Source: Chaenocephalus aceratus
Taxonomy: Eukaryota > Chordata > Actinopteri > Perciformes > Channichthyidae
Reading direction: 5' to 3'
Length of the DNA: 64,000 nt
Assembly (NCBI GenBank): GCA_023974075.1
Contig: CM043792.1
Location: 12,195,456-12,259,455, forward strand
Position 1 is the first letter of the stretch, and the number at the start of each line of letters is the position of its first letter. The notes beneath the pieces were generated by a model. That model ran no database searches. It was not told the origin of the DNA and was given only the letters and a program-made list of their open reading frames with translations. Shown one piece after another: positions 47,276-60,060 of this stretch. Position numbers and translations under genes: made by a program.

Positions 47276-50200
47276 AAAACCTTTGATTGTATTATTTACT
47301 TTGGCTCTGATTATGTGTTGGCTCCCGCCGGGAATTTAATCTGATCCCCAACGTCATAACGCAAACAAATCATTGAAAATAATGTGTTTTCCTTGTTGCC
47401 TTGCTCTTAAATCGCCGATGATCTTTCTGTCCTTGAGACCGCAAAGGGAAATTATTTTAGTCACACAGGAGGACGGAGACCCTCAGTGAAACACGACTCC
47501 TGATGATCCAAAAGCTGTGATATTTAGGGTCAGCAGAAATCAATCATATGTATTACACTGCATCACATATTGTGTGTCTATGCCTGTGTGATGGGGAGTT
47601 TATTTAAATGTGCATGTGTGTAATGTATGGATATGAATCGCACATATAAAGTAGTGCAAAAACAAAAAAACATCAGATTCTCATGTTACCACAAATTAAA
47701 TGATTATAAAGGAAATGTCTGTACATGTCCATTACTTCAGTGTCAGTATCATTTTAATATGACTTGGGATTGTTTGTGTTGTGAAAAACGTAGGCGTACT
47801 GACATTTGGATGAGTACTTTTTGTGACACAGAGCCAACCATTGCATAATGTCATTCTGCCCCCCCCCTCTCGATGAGAATCTCTGTAATTAGGAGCTTCA
47901 CATTCCCCGAGGGTGGACAACGCCATTCTCATGTGCCCCTTTACCACAGAGGAGCCGTTTTCCAGTGGAGCAAACCAGCTGCATTACAGGTTTCTTCACA
48001 ATGACTCATTTCAATGACGAGAAGTGAAACATTTGGTAGTAATTAAGCGATATAGAAGAATCGGAACCTGGCATTACGGAGCAAAAACACTAACACAATT
48101 AGGAAAAAGGGGATGGGTGGTGTACAACGCAATGTTGTTGGTATTGTGAGGCAATTTGCAACGTGAGCCTTGACTCTCAGCCAGGAACAATGCCAGCCTT
48201 CATTGTGCTGACCATGTTAGATCCATACTCTCATTTCCCTATGCTGTTACACCAGGGCCTGAAAGGAATATTGATTACTGTACATAGACTGCATATAAGA
48301 AGGGTATTAGGTTGGCATTCTAAAGGGTGGAGTTACAGTAAGTGCAACCAAACAAGTATTTTTCGGTGATGAAAATGTTAAATCCAACTTTCCTGAACTT
48401 TAAACAAATTGACACAACCAGACTGGAACACACCATGCTAGCGACCTGTCAACTGTAAGGTAGCCACGCCCTAAAGCACACACCGCTTATTGGCTATTTT
48501 ACAAAATGGGACCACAATTTACAAATGAACTTTCAGTTTTGAAGTATTTGAGGAGAAAAAGTTACTAACTCATTCCCTCAACTTATTTCCTGAGATGTTC
48601 TTGATATGTATGCGCAGTAAAGTAATACTATAATAATGTGTCTGCCAAATGATGTAACACAGTTTACAAATACAATATATGGGTATTTAAGAAGAGTATT
48701 ATGCTGGTCTGTCTGGTCATTGTTGATCAGGGAGGTTGAGTCATTGTCCCCACTACAGACACAAGGAACTATAACAAACTGAATGTAATTGGATAAGAGT
48801 CAAAAGGAGACAACTCTTGAAAAGTGCTTTTGCATGGATGCTTTTTATTAGCTGCGTTGGTGTATTACAGTAGGCTATGGTATTGTTAAACTGCTTCAAT
48901 TCCTGCACTCTGTAGCGAACACCTTTGAGTATAACTGACAGCTTTATGAGTGACCCTTAAATACTGAATGGAAAACACATTCACTCCATCGACATCTCTT
49001 ACCTTCTCCCCTTGTTGGATGAAAAAAGTAGTTCTTATGTTTGACGTCTATATAATATGGTACATTAGATGGAATAGACAAAAGCTGGATATTATTTATG
49101 AGTCTAAAGTTTCCTGGAGTTATTTTTCTAGTTGTGCTGCACTGCCGTCATACAGTTGTCCTGGTGAGACAGTGCACTCCATCATCTTGATACCAACACC
49201 GTGAAGGCAATCATTGACATCATCTCATGCGGGGGCTTCAGACTCACGCACTTACTAAGATGAATAACATCTGCTTGTTTATGCTCCGAGTACAGTACAG
49301 GGTCAAGGTCAAACAACATTTTATGACAAACACTTTAACTTGTATCGCATGAAAAGAACAACACCAAAGGTCAAAACACTCTGAAAGCACCATAAGCCGA
49401 TTTCAAACAACCACTTAAAGGGTTTGGGAGTAACCCTATCCGTTCTCTGATGATGCCTGGTGATGGGCACTGTAATGAAATTCAGGTGCACTGTGATGAG
49501 GGAGTCATCTATACAGCGCCTTTCAGCTCACATAGGTATTTCCTATAAAACCCAGACTGCATCAAATTCCTTGTGGATTTCCACTGGGGTGGTTCCAGAA
49601 AGAATCCAAGAGAAAGTCTCGATAAGACGCACATTTGGAGTAATTTAGGGGCAGGTATGCAAAGTAGACAGCTCCCTCCATAACACGCAGCTCACTTCTG
49701 GCGCACTCTCAGCCAAGATGTCAGACAGAATAAGATCGCAAGCACTTGGTTGAGCATGTGTTGCTACACCGAAGACAGATGTTCAGTTTAATCAAACTAG
49801 GAATCTGTTAATCAGACTAGTTCTCAAAGGATCAGGTGTTGGGCTGTGCATGACTGATTGAACATTTATAAAACACTGACATTTCAAGCCTCAGAGTAAA
49901 GTTATTTATCATGGTAGTGAAACGTCTGGGCGGCTGCCACGGCATTATCCTCAGTAAGGCATTAGGTGTATCAGATTACACCTGGACCTAAATTTAGGCA
50001 AAGACAATAAAGCAGGAATGTGCTTTAATGATGGGATGTTCTGTACGCTGGCTGGGGCCTGATCATCAGCCAGTAAATGGGTATAAACAGCTTTTGATTT
50101 CAAATGAAAAATATGAGAATATTCACTGATGTCAAGAGAGATTAGATATGTTTGCAGTAAAAGTGAAAATATATGTTCACAGGGGAGTCTCCACAACAGC

Positions 50201-51086
50201 ATTGCATCCCATGAAGGCCTCTGCAGATGGTGGGAAAGCCAGAGGGAAATCCCAGTAGGCCTGCAGTTTGCTTTGAAGCTGCGCGACAAGCAGCTGCCAC
50301 GGGACGCACAAAGAGGCAGGCTACATTAACATCGCCACCGAAAACAACTAATTGCACACACTTACCAAAAAGAAAACATATTCACAGCTGCCTAAAGGCA
50401 AACTGCAACCACGTATCATTTGTATTTGCTCTTTTGGATAAACCAATCAAACACATTCTTTCCCACGTTTTACCAAGATAACCAATCAGTCAATATTTAC
50501 AGCAATTTATTGAGACGCTGAGGCTTGCGAAAAAAAGTCATTTTCTTATGATATCCAAATACCATAGAAATTGACTAGACTGATTTACCATGACTCAATG
50601 CATCCAGATAATACAACTGAGTCATGCCACAGCGTCATGATTTTATTTCCCAACTTCTCTCATATCCGTTTTCTGTTCATGTAAAGCTGGTCCGAATTGA
50701 AGATGTTCTACTTTTATTTAACTTAAATGTAATTGTTTCTTTATTATTGTTGTTTTAAGTTAAACATGTATACACATTTGTCTTTTTTTCATGGTTTTAT
50801 GTTTTTAAATATATTCGTATTTCTTTCAACAACAAAAAAGCGAATCACAAAAAACGTACAAAGCTATCTTTGCTTTGACCTGATTTGATACCATGCACAT
50901 AACCAACTAGCATCACATTTTATGTGAGTACTTCATAATAGAGGTATCTCAGATGCATATTCTGTATAATAATACATTGTTATAGTGTTACCCATGACAG
51001 AACCACTGTCAACACGAACAAGAATTATCTTTGTTTCCTCAATCATGGTGTTTTAAAAAACTTCTCAAATCAAATAAGGCCTACAA

Positions 51087-52331
51087 CAGGGATCACCAAC
51101 TACATTTGTCCAAGGGCCGAAATGTAACCAATAGACGCTATCGCGGGCCAACGATTTTTATATAGCCCAGAATTTTATAAATAGTATTCAGATTACTTTT
51201 GGAATACTTTCTTTTTCCATAACAGATGGGTATGTTTTGGTGCACAGGAGACACTTATTTTACTGTTTTCATGGCTTATCAAGAACTCAAACACAACATC
51301 TTGGTGTCATTCTGGACAGCTCTCTCATCTGCACCCCACATAAAAAACATCACCCGGACTGCATTCTTTGTACCGTCTTAAAACCTTTCCTTGGAATATG
51401 TTATGAATTGTAAGGTGTCCTTGGGTGCTTTGAAAGGCGCCCCTAAATAGAATGAATTATCATTATTATTTATTATCTGAAACGATGTAATAACTTTTAA
51501 AACTTGTTCCAGTCACTTGCCCCATGCATTCAGCAGCAGCAGGCCATTCACTTTGATTTCATCCCGTTATGAAATGTCATCATTTCGACAATAAAGAAAT
51601 GATACATAAACGTTATCTTGCACATTTTATCTAACCTTCTCCGTTTCTAACTTTCAATATATTTTAAAAGAGATCTCTCTCTCATCTGCGTGCGGGGGCG
51701 GGCCTCACAGACACGCTGCATCTCTCTCTCGCTCACAGACATGCTGCAGCGCTGTGCAGAGTGAACACAGTTCTGCCGGTAATGAATATTACATTTTGTG
51801 AGGAAACTTTTCCACCAATAATTCCAATAAGTATTTCAAAATGTATTCACTTCAGGTTTACGAAAGTAACTGTAATCAGATTACTCGTTTTTCAAATGTA
51901 ACGCCAGCTGAATACAGTTAGCCTACTTGATTTTTGTATTCTGATTACGTAACGCCGTTATGTTTTCCGTTACAACCCAACCCTGCTTCTAGGCTACTGT
52001 CCCGCAGCTCCAGTCTCTCTGTTGGACTCTGTCGCAGCGGGGCTACTGCTGTGGTGCAGAGCGCATTAACCAGACTCTTCACAACGAAGGATCACTTCTT
52101 CTTCAGGGGAGGGAAGGTTTCGCAGTACGCAGTCTACTGTCCCGCAGCTGCTGCCTCTCTGTTGGACTCCGGTACTGCACCTTACTCACGAGACGTTGTA
52201 AATAAAGAAATGGGTGGGGGGCGAATGCAGTAACCACTCCGCCAACGCCACAGTCACCCCCATCGTGCGGGCCGGATGAGAATGTCTGGCGGGCCGGATG
52301 TGGCCCGCGGGCCGCCAGTTGGTGGTCACTG
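51087..52331. mobile_element. Non-autonomous hAT element, copy 2 (1245 bp)
   Basis: Nearly identical to 42825-44064, differing by scattered substitutions and a few small indels. Its own perfect 8-bp duplication is GCCTACAA (51079-51086 and 52332-52339), so it arrived by a separate transposition. Confidence 0.95.
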
Positions 52332-52339
52332 GCCTACAA

Positions 52340-54040
52340 GGTACACGACTAAATATTAACTTATCATTTTTAAAATTAATCAAACACATTAACAAGACAA
52401 GAAGGCAAAGGAGGTGTGTCTTCCTACTGTAACGTCACTGCACAGAGGATTACTGACATCATACAGTTCATCTAGTTTAAGGTTGGAACATGAGGACAAT
52501 AAAAGATTACAGCTGTTTTACATCGGGTTGATTTGGCCCCATAAGAAAACATTTTAAAAAGTGTTGAAAGAGTCCTGTGTACACAGCCATAAAGAAAGGG
52601 GGAATGTTTTAAAAGGGATGTAGAAAATTGTCGCCATGAAAAAAACAACCCACATTCGCCAGCGATTATCTCAACACAATAAAGCAGGCGCAGACTCTGC
52701 TGCTAAAAATAGCCGGTCGTATAGCCAGAACAAGCAGCTGGACGAGGGGGAGAGAGGAAAAGAAGAAAATCTTTCCGTTTCTGTGTGAGTCTGGGGCATA
52801 ACGGGGTCCCCATAATCACGTGGACTTCATGTCAAAAAAACAAATGTTACAACTCCAGCGATGGAAGGGCACATTCTTCACACTTCCCCTCTAACATTCC
52901 CTGATTTCAACAAGCAAAACTTTCCCATAAGCGCAATTAACCCCCAAGTGGCTGTTACTCAGAGCCGTTTCACACAACATGCGACCCCCTCCCATCACCT
53001 CCTTGTTGGGGTTGGTTTGGGGTCAACCAAAGACAGAAATAACCTCTTGTTTGCTCGCTGGCATGTTTCAACTCGTTCTGTTGTTCTGGACCTGAAACCC
53101 ATTGACATTGATACTGTAGGATCTGTGAGAGACAGTTTAAACATGCAGCTTGTAATTGTAATAATTTCTGGCTAATAATATGAATAGAAATGTAATTTAA
53201 GGATCCAGTTCAAGAAAAAAATAAAGAAAAATGAAGAAATAACACCATGATACTTCTGCAGTTGATTAATTACATTACATTCTGCCCCTTCCTTCAGACA
53301 TCCTCACAGAGCCCCTCCTTCAACACACACGAACGCACACATGACCAATGAGGGCATGCACGAGATAAGTTTGAGCACGAGATGGAAGGCTGACAGGCAG
53401 GTAGGCCATCCAATTATCTGCCGTGGGCCGAGGCAGATAATAGGACTTGCTTTTTACAGCGCCACGGCTTCCACAGATGAAATATTTGTATGTATTTATT
53501 GTCAAAGCATTTAATGTATTCATTGCTATCGGGATGTTAAGAGCATTCCATGGAATATAACAAAAAGTGTTTCTGAAATGAATTACCTACCCACCTTTAA
53601 GTATTAGATATGAGTATGTATACATTTTCTGAAATTGAATGTCTAAATATGCAAATTAGGTATTATCTTATGCCAACTTTTCAGGATAAATCTACAGCCG
53701 CACATACAGTAGACAGCTTTAGTAAGATAAACTCAAATGTGAATTTATTGTGTATTATGAATGGTTTTTTTCTACTTCTTTCTATACTTGTCTAACATAA
53801 GACATTTCAAAATTGAAATGGCATGACATAAAAAAGTTCTTGCCTGTTATTGTCTTGCCTTTAAGAAATTCTTCACAGCTATTTTAAGAATCTTAAGTAC
53901 ATTTTTGTATTAGATTAGTAGGACTGCTTAGAGGACTGTTAAAATGTTTTAAAACTTAATGTAATATAATCCCAGGCCTGCATCTCTGCTGACTCAATGA
54001 GAAAGGTTCTTACTTTATATCAGCTATCATCTTCACATTG
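52340..54040. other. Non-coding interval with a truncated MITE
   Basis: The MITE fragment is 53281-53605. No gene recognised. The frame 52861-53175 has no known domain. Confidence 0.5.
53281..53605. mobile_element. MITE, 5'-truncated copy of the element split at 57293-59552
   Basis: It carries 'ACAGAGCCCCTCC', 'CATGACCAATGAGGGCA', 'AGGCAGGTAGGCCA', 'TTTTTACAGCGCCACGGC' and ends 'ATTACCTACCCACCTTTAA'. The same order is found in two halves at 57293-57490 and 59350-59552. This copy shows the uninterrupted site. Confidence 0.85.
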
Positions 54041-54048
54041 CATGAGAT

Positions 54049-54389
54049 CAGTGTTTCTCAAACTTTTTCATACCAAGGACCACTTAACCAATAAAAAACA
54101 CTCGAGGACCACCTAACTCCACAAATATCCAAAAACACATCGTTTTTTACAAATCGCCTGAAAATGGTACCAACAAGTGGCAACATGTGTGATGAAGGTG
54201 TTTATCTGGGCTATATCATGCAATCGAAAGTGAAACTTAAGCTCGCTCCATTGCGGAGATATTCCCGCGAGAGTGCGAAAAACTTTAATTAATTAATTAT
54301 TCAAATGAATTTTACCAATATACTCACGGACCACTAGGGGGCGCTCACGGACCACCAGTGGTCCGCGGACCACACTTTGAGAAGCACTG
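54049..54389. mobile_element. hAT MITE (341 bp)
   Basis: It starts CAGTGTTTCTCAAACTTT and ends AGTTTGAGAAGCACTG-like (CTTTGAGAAGCACTG), an inverted pair. The flanks CATGAGAT (54041-54048) and CATTAGAT (54390-54397) match at 7 of 8 bases. Confidence 0.88.
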
Positions 54390-54397
54390 CATTAGAT

Positions 54398-56681
54398 GAA
54401 GGTGCTTTCAATTCTAATGACATAGGCAGGATTCTGGTTTTAGCGTTTGGCTAAGTCGCAGACTGTTGTGATGATATCATCAGAAAAACAAAGTTTAGCA
54501 GTTGCTTAAATGTGGACACGTCATTAATCCGAGTAACAGTTAATGCACTGGGCTTACTGATGAGGTGCTGACATTTGGAACAACAACATATTTCCATGCC
54601 CGAGTGGAGAAGGAAAACCTCTTCATTTATTCAGTTTGGGGTACAATGACTACATGTTGTTGTGCAACTAAATGGATATTCGTTTCAGGAGCTTACTACC
54701 CAGTATGCAGATGCTTTCCTAAATCCTAAAATTGAACATTTGCTTTCTGAGTTTTCCAACAATAAACCCTCCTTCGACACAGCCCTGTGCTACCATTTCT
54801 GTGTCCCTAGAAAAAGATTAGAAATAACATTTGCTCACTGGAATAACAGGTAACAATAACAGTGTAACCACGGCCTCAGCCTGAGGAGAGACGGACAGTC
54901 AGAACACAGTCCAGACCACAAGGGAAGTATTAACTGCTCCATAAATGCCAGGAATATAAAGTGAGCAGTGGAGCTTTCAAATGTTTAATGGAGCGTTTAC
55001 ACTAAAGGCAGCATGGGGGGACTTAATAATCACATTTATGTTCTTGAACCAAGCAGAAATGTAGTATTCAATTACGGAATATGTTTTTTTTTATGATGTA
55101 AGATCTCTTCCTTTGTCTGTCTGTCAGTATATGTTCCCTCTATTCATCTACTGTCATCTCCCTGCAACCAATTTGCTTCCTGCCTCAGCTCTATGGGAAA
55201 CAGTGAAGTTACCCTGATTACAGACATTTCCTTCCTCCACCATTCACAGCAATGCCTGGAATGGCTGCAGTATTTACTCAGGCCCGGAGCGGTACTCTGC
55301 AGATCCCACACCCACATGGCATATGCATCATAGGGCTACAAAGGCCAAGGGTTCCTGGGAGAGTAGTGTTCTTAATCCAGATAGGAATATATCACAAACA
55401 TATAGTATTTGGCAAAGGATGAATGCAATAAAATAATCTGATCAAGTTGATATTTAAAATGATTTACTACCTGATTCCATGGGCACCTCGAGGAGCTCAA
55501 TGACTTGTTTCTTGCACAACTCTCTACAAGAGAACATGGCCCCTCGGAGTCCCCCTGTGGCTTTGGCCCCCCTGAAACTCCCCCACATTTCCCCCAAAAC
55601 TAGTGACAACTATTTCATGATTTCATGCCCACTTCTTGTGGCTTGAAACTTGCAAAAACGGCCGCTGTGAGTCCTGAATGTTCTAATATCATACCACCAC
55701 TCTTGATGTTGAGCTAACCCGAACAGAAAACAAATAATAACTCTATTATGGGCCTTTAATGTAGGGTTCACTAACCCAGGAAAAACACAAGCCTGGCACA
55801 TGGAGGGACATTTTTCCTGTGCTTTGGTATATTTTGTCACAAACAATCAGGAAATATAGAACAGCTCAACTCTATTTATATAGCAGCTTTCGTACAAATG
55901 TGCTGCAGAAAGTGCATCACAAAGCAGGATTAAATAAATGAAGACAGAAAAGACAAATTGACTAGAACAATAACAGCAATAAAATGTTAAAATTATATAA
56001 TAGTCGATAACAAACACAAGTGGCACAAGTTATTTAAAAAGTATAAAGCTTTAATGCAACATAACATTTCCCTACATTTAGAAAGATAGGTCTCTTCAAG
56101 AGAGAGTTTGCCATACTGTCACATTTCTTATTTTTTTAATTATCTAAGCATTATGCAGTTTTAGGTATATTTGTCAAAAATAAATACTAAATGTAAAACT
56201 ATCCCTTATATCTTATTTTGTTGATTCAACGACGAGTGCAAAAGCAAACCATGATGTCTACAGACACTCTCTGGAGATCCAGGCATGTTTGCATATTGAT
56301 GCAAAGTAAGGGTTGCACAGATAACCATTTGTTCAGGCTTCCTCTCACAGGGAAAACACATTCAGGTGAGGTTAACTGGCAACTCTAAATTACCCATAGG
56401 TATGAATAGGAGTATTTATCTGTGCCCTCCTCTTACCCACTGTCAATATTGGCTGGAGTCTCCCATCTAATGGATTACACTGCCATCTAGTGTAATAAAA
56501 AGGTACAATTATAATACATTTTCCAGTATGGTGTAAACCGTTCGGCAGCTTTTGTTCTATTCCAAACAATGTGAGAAAGAGTTAACACTATATTTGTGCC
56601 ACATTTAGTGAAGACTGAAAACAAAAGCAGGTGCAGCCTAATAGCTCCTTTAACCATCGGAGACACTTCTAACCCCTAAGA
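54398..56681. other. Non-coding interval
   Basis: No gene, RNA gene or clear repeat family recognised, beyond scattered AT-rich sequence and a short repeat at about 55860-55920 ('CTCTATTTATATAGC'). Confidence 0.45.
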
Positions 56682-58102
56682 CAGGGGTCTGCAAACTTTT
56701 TGCTCCTTTTTCCAAAACATTTTTTTGTCTGGAGCCGCAGAACATATTTCATAGTTTTTTATTGTTATATCAGACAAAAACTACAGTTTTTTTGCATTTA
56801 TTAGGCTATTTATTACATGATATAAAACTGTTAACCTCTAATAAGAAACAAAGAACTCTTATAAGGAGAATTACAAATAATACACAGGCCTACTTTAAAA
56901 TAAATTCTATAACACATAGGTGTGAGCAAGCTCTCTGATTGGTCAATAGGCGTGTTTGATTCCACGATCAAACAACGGTCAAATAGAACGTGCCTTTTCA
57001 CAACAAGTCAGTATCCCTCCGCGTCTGAGAAAAACGGTATACCGTTGGGCCGAAAAGCTTTTCGAACTGGAACAAGAAAGTACAGTACTCCAGTACAGGC
57101 GTACGGACGCAGTACCTGTCGCAGTACTGTCGTACCAATAATGACGTTCAAGAACGGCCTCTCGTGTATGATTGCTTAATTAAACACAGCACTTGGGGAG
57201 TCCTCTGCACATTTGAAGGGAAAAAAAATATTATTAAAATGGGCCCACTTTGAAATAAATAAAACATATAGCTGCCTGCACCCTAAAAAGAGTTAAAGGT
57301 AGGGTAGGTAAGAATGGAGAAACCAGCTCGAGTGCGCTAGAATTTGAAAGTACACAACCGGAAAAAATATGCCTCTTCCTTCAGACTTTCTTACAGAGCC
57401 CCTCCTCCAACACACACGAACGCGCACATGACCAATGAGGGCACGAGATAAGTTTGTGCACAGATGGAAGGCTAACAGGCAGGTAGGCCAGCGCCATATA
57501 GATAGAAGAGTTACGACACCGGAAGTCCAAAAACGGTTATCGTCACGTGGTTCATGTAGACGAGGATCGTTCCCCGGAAGTTCATGGCGGGCAATGTGAA
57601 TGCATTGATAACAGGAAATAGAACTACGATTTTTGTTAATTATTAGTGAATAAAGGTTTTGATTTGCAATATTTATACAACAAATCGATGTGTATGTATT
57701 TACATCAATATGTTTTAAAAAATAAAATCGAATTTGCTAATATTAAGTGATAATATTAGGATTAGTGTGAACAACTAGTTTACATGTTAGGCTAACAGTG
57801 CCTTGGTTAAAGAGCCTGTTGCTGTTTATTTATAGCTTTGAATTCTTTCAAACCAATATTATCTTCTTAAACTTGTATGGTAGTCAGGAGCATCACTTTC
57901 TAATGTTTATTGATACATTTAGAGGGAGGGGATCTAAAGTAATGCTTTAAAATTCAGATTAGATTCATTTCTACCATTTTCTTAAATTCATGGTAGTTTC
58001 AGTAATCCCATGGTAATTGAGGACACAAGTTATCTAAATGACTAATGTCATCTTTATGGCTTTCAGAAAGGACAGGAGACCGACAGGTGACTATCAAAGG
58101 AC

Positions 58103-58132
58103 TAGCAGCAGCAGCAGCAGGACTAGCAGCAT
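58103..58132. repeat. (AGC)n short repeat
   Basis: Several AGC units in a row, with interruptions. It is simple sequence. Confidence 0.8.
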
Positions 58133-58289
58133 ATGATGATAATGATGATGTTAAATGTGTTGTTTTAGGAACATCCATTGCAAATACATGGAATTCAATA
58201 AACATTGAATAGCATATCATGCAGTTTGTCGGTGCCTTTTCCTCCGTGTTGTCCTGGTTTGCTGTGCTGCCTCCTAGTAGCCACCATGG

Positions 58290-58475
58290 TTTGATGTGCT
58301 GCCTGGGGATGCTCAAATCGCTCAGAGAAAGGAGTACGAATGTACGGCTTCCCCACTGACACAGAGCGGAGGAAAAAATGGCTGGCTCAAGTCAGCAGGA
58401 GCAATTTCACGACCAACAGCAACACAATATGTGATGCATTTGCACTTTTTCATAAAACGAAAACCACAACATTGG
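58290..58475 (+). pseudogene. Decayed THAP zinc-finger domain
   Basis: The frame through 58340 reads CAAWGCSNRSEKGVRMYGFP, then TDTERRKKWLAQVSRSNF and TTNSNTIC. This is the THAP fold: first zinc pair C-x4-C, the GV..YGFP core, RR..WL, and the third cysteine. The final C-x2-H pair is lost (CDAFALFH), and a TGA stops the frame two codons after an upstream ATG. THAP domains are in THAP1-9 proteins and P-element transposases. The catalytic part of a transposase is not present. Confidence 0.8.
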
Positions 58476-60060
58476 GAAAGCTTAATGTTTTGTTTAATAC
58501 AAAAACAAACAGGGAAAGGCTTGAAAAACACAGAGTAGAGACTCAGGGTGCAGGGTGAGGGTCTCAGTGCAGGTATTCAGGCTCCATTGAATCCCCCTCT
58601 GGTTCTTGTGCTGAAAGAGGGAGTAACAGACAGGAGAAAGGGTTATACACACACAGCACACCTATTGGATGGGAAATGCCTTGGGGAGATAAGGTGTTTA
58701 CTTATATAAAACAGTAGTATTAAACGTACCTTGTGTTTTCACTCTCACTTAAGTCCCTCTCCCTTTGCCATCAATCCAGAATCAGCTGAGCTGCAACATT
58801 ATACAGACGGGTAATAATCAACAGAATCACAAGGACACAATATGGCTCTGCTAAAAACACTCACTCTTACACGCACCAAAGTTATATTTATCTAATATTT
58901 AACTCCCTCCACCCCCGCATACAATCCCGTTTAGAAGCCCCTCTTCTCTAATTCAACACGTTGGACGAAATGACATTAAGAGAACGGAATTTACAATTAA
59001 AAGGCTGTTCAACGTGTGTTGCTAACTTGCTTCGGTATGCTAGCTTAATCTGTTATCTGTAAACGTTCCCTAGATCTACTAATTTAGGGATAATCCACTG
59101 ACATCCTTTAATACACATGTTCATTTGAATCAGATGTACTGATAATATCCGCAATATACATCTTTAAACTTCTTCTTACCTTTAAAAGTCCGTCACGAAC
59201 GGTGTATTATGCTGCAACTCCACAGCTCTGCTAGCCTTGGCGCTAACTTCCGGGGAACGATTGAGAGGCTCCACGATCCGCCATTGCTGTAAAAAAGTGG
59301 TCCATTGGAGTGAACGGAGATGTCATAACTCTTCTATTAAATAGCTCTGAGGTAGGCCAACCAGTTATTTTAGCCGGGCCGAGGCAGATGATTGGTCGTG
59401 CTTTTTACAGCGCTACGGCTTCCACAGATTAATTTTTGTATGTATTTATTGTCAAAGCATTTAATATATTCATTGCTATTGGGACGTTAAGAGCATTCCA
59501 TGGAATATAACAAAAAGTGTTTTCTGAAATAAATTACATACCCCATTGAATTATGACTGAAGATCGTCAGCTGGCTTCCTCTCCCTTGTTGTTCCTCGAT
59601 ACGTAACTTTTAGGCTGCACCACCGTTGACAACTTCTCTCTACATATCAAACATACCGGTAAACCAGCATCGTTTGCTGCGAAAGCAGATAACTCTGTCC
59701 ACGCAGAATTAAATCCTGTGTTCCTCCGGTACTTTTCTTTGATTTATCCATAGTTCGCTCATCGAGCCGGGGGTTATTCGCCTCCAAGAAAAGACGCTCG
59801 CGTGGGACCGTAGCAGGATGTGACGCATATTTGAGTTGACCTAATTAAAACCGTTTTGTTTTTTATTTATGTGTCACAGTATCACCTCAAAATACAAGAT
59901 ACGAAACATTTTCAACCATGCAACAAAATATAAATAGTCCTACAAATACTTTTATTTTATTTCCTTCTTATTTTTGTCTAAACTCAAGGGAGCCAGAGCA
60001 GAGGACTGAAAGGGCCGCATGCGGCCCGTGGGCCGCGGGTTGCCGACCCCTGCCCTAAGA

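Larger units (their letters stand above)
44431..51078. other. Non-coding interval
   Basis: No protein gene, RNA gene or CpG island found. It holds MITE copy C (46190-46550) and a LINE 3' remnant (46905-47275). A CArG-like CCATTAATGG lies at 44644-44653. Short open frames have no recognisable homology. Confidence 0.5.
57491..59350. mobile_element. 1.86-kb insertion inside the MITE, carrying a decayed THAP domain
   Basis: It is flanked by the duplication AGGTAGGCCA (57481-57490 and 59350-59359), which is single in the intact MITE. Near each end is ATAGAAGAGTTAYGAC, inverted (57502-57517 and 59322-59337). A further 17-bp inverted pair, ATCGTTCCCCGGAAGTT (57566-57582 and 59245-59261), contains an ETS-type CCGGAAGT. 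A THAP-like frame is on the plus strand at about 58290-58470. An 8- to 10-bp duplication and a THAP domain both suit a P-element-type transposon, but the ends do not identify a known family to me. Confidence 0.75.
57293..59552. mobile_element. MITE split by an insertion
   Basis: The left half (57293-57490) starts TTAAAGGTAGGGTAGGTAA; the right half (59350-59552) ends 'ATTACATACCCC'. Read together they match the continuous copy at 53281-53605. A TTAA-type target is possible but not proven. Confidence 0.8.
56682..60052. mobile_element. hAT element (3.37 kb with nested insertions)
   Basis: It starts CAGGGGTCTGCAAACTTTTT and ends GGGTTGCCGACCCCTG, a hAT-type inverted pair. It has a perfect 8-bp duplication CCCTAAGA (56674-56681 and 60053-60060). 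About 2.2 kb of it is the nested MITE plus the THAP-bearing insertion. No hAT transposase remains. Confidence 0.93.

Noticed and set aside
43667..52233. A 99-residue frame found nearly identical at 43667 and 51934
   Set aside because: Both lie inside the twin hAT copies; the identity comes from the element, and no domain is recognised.
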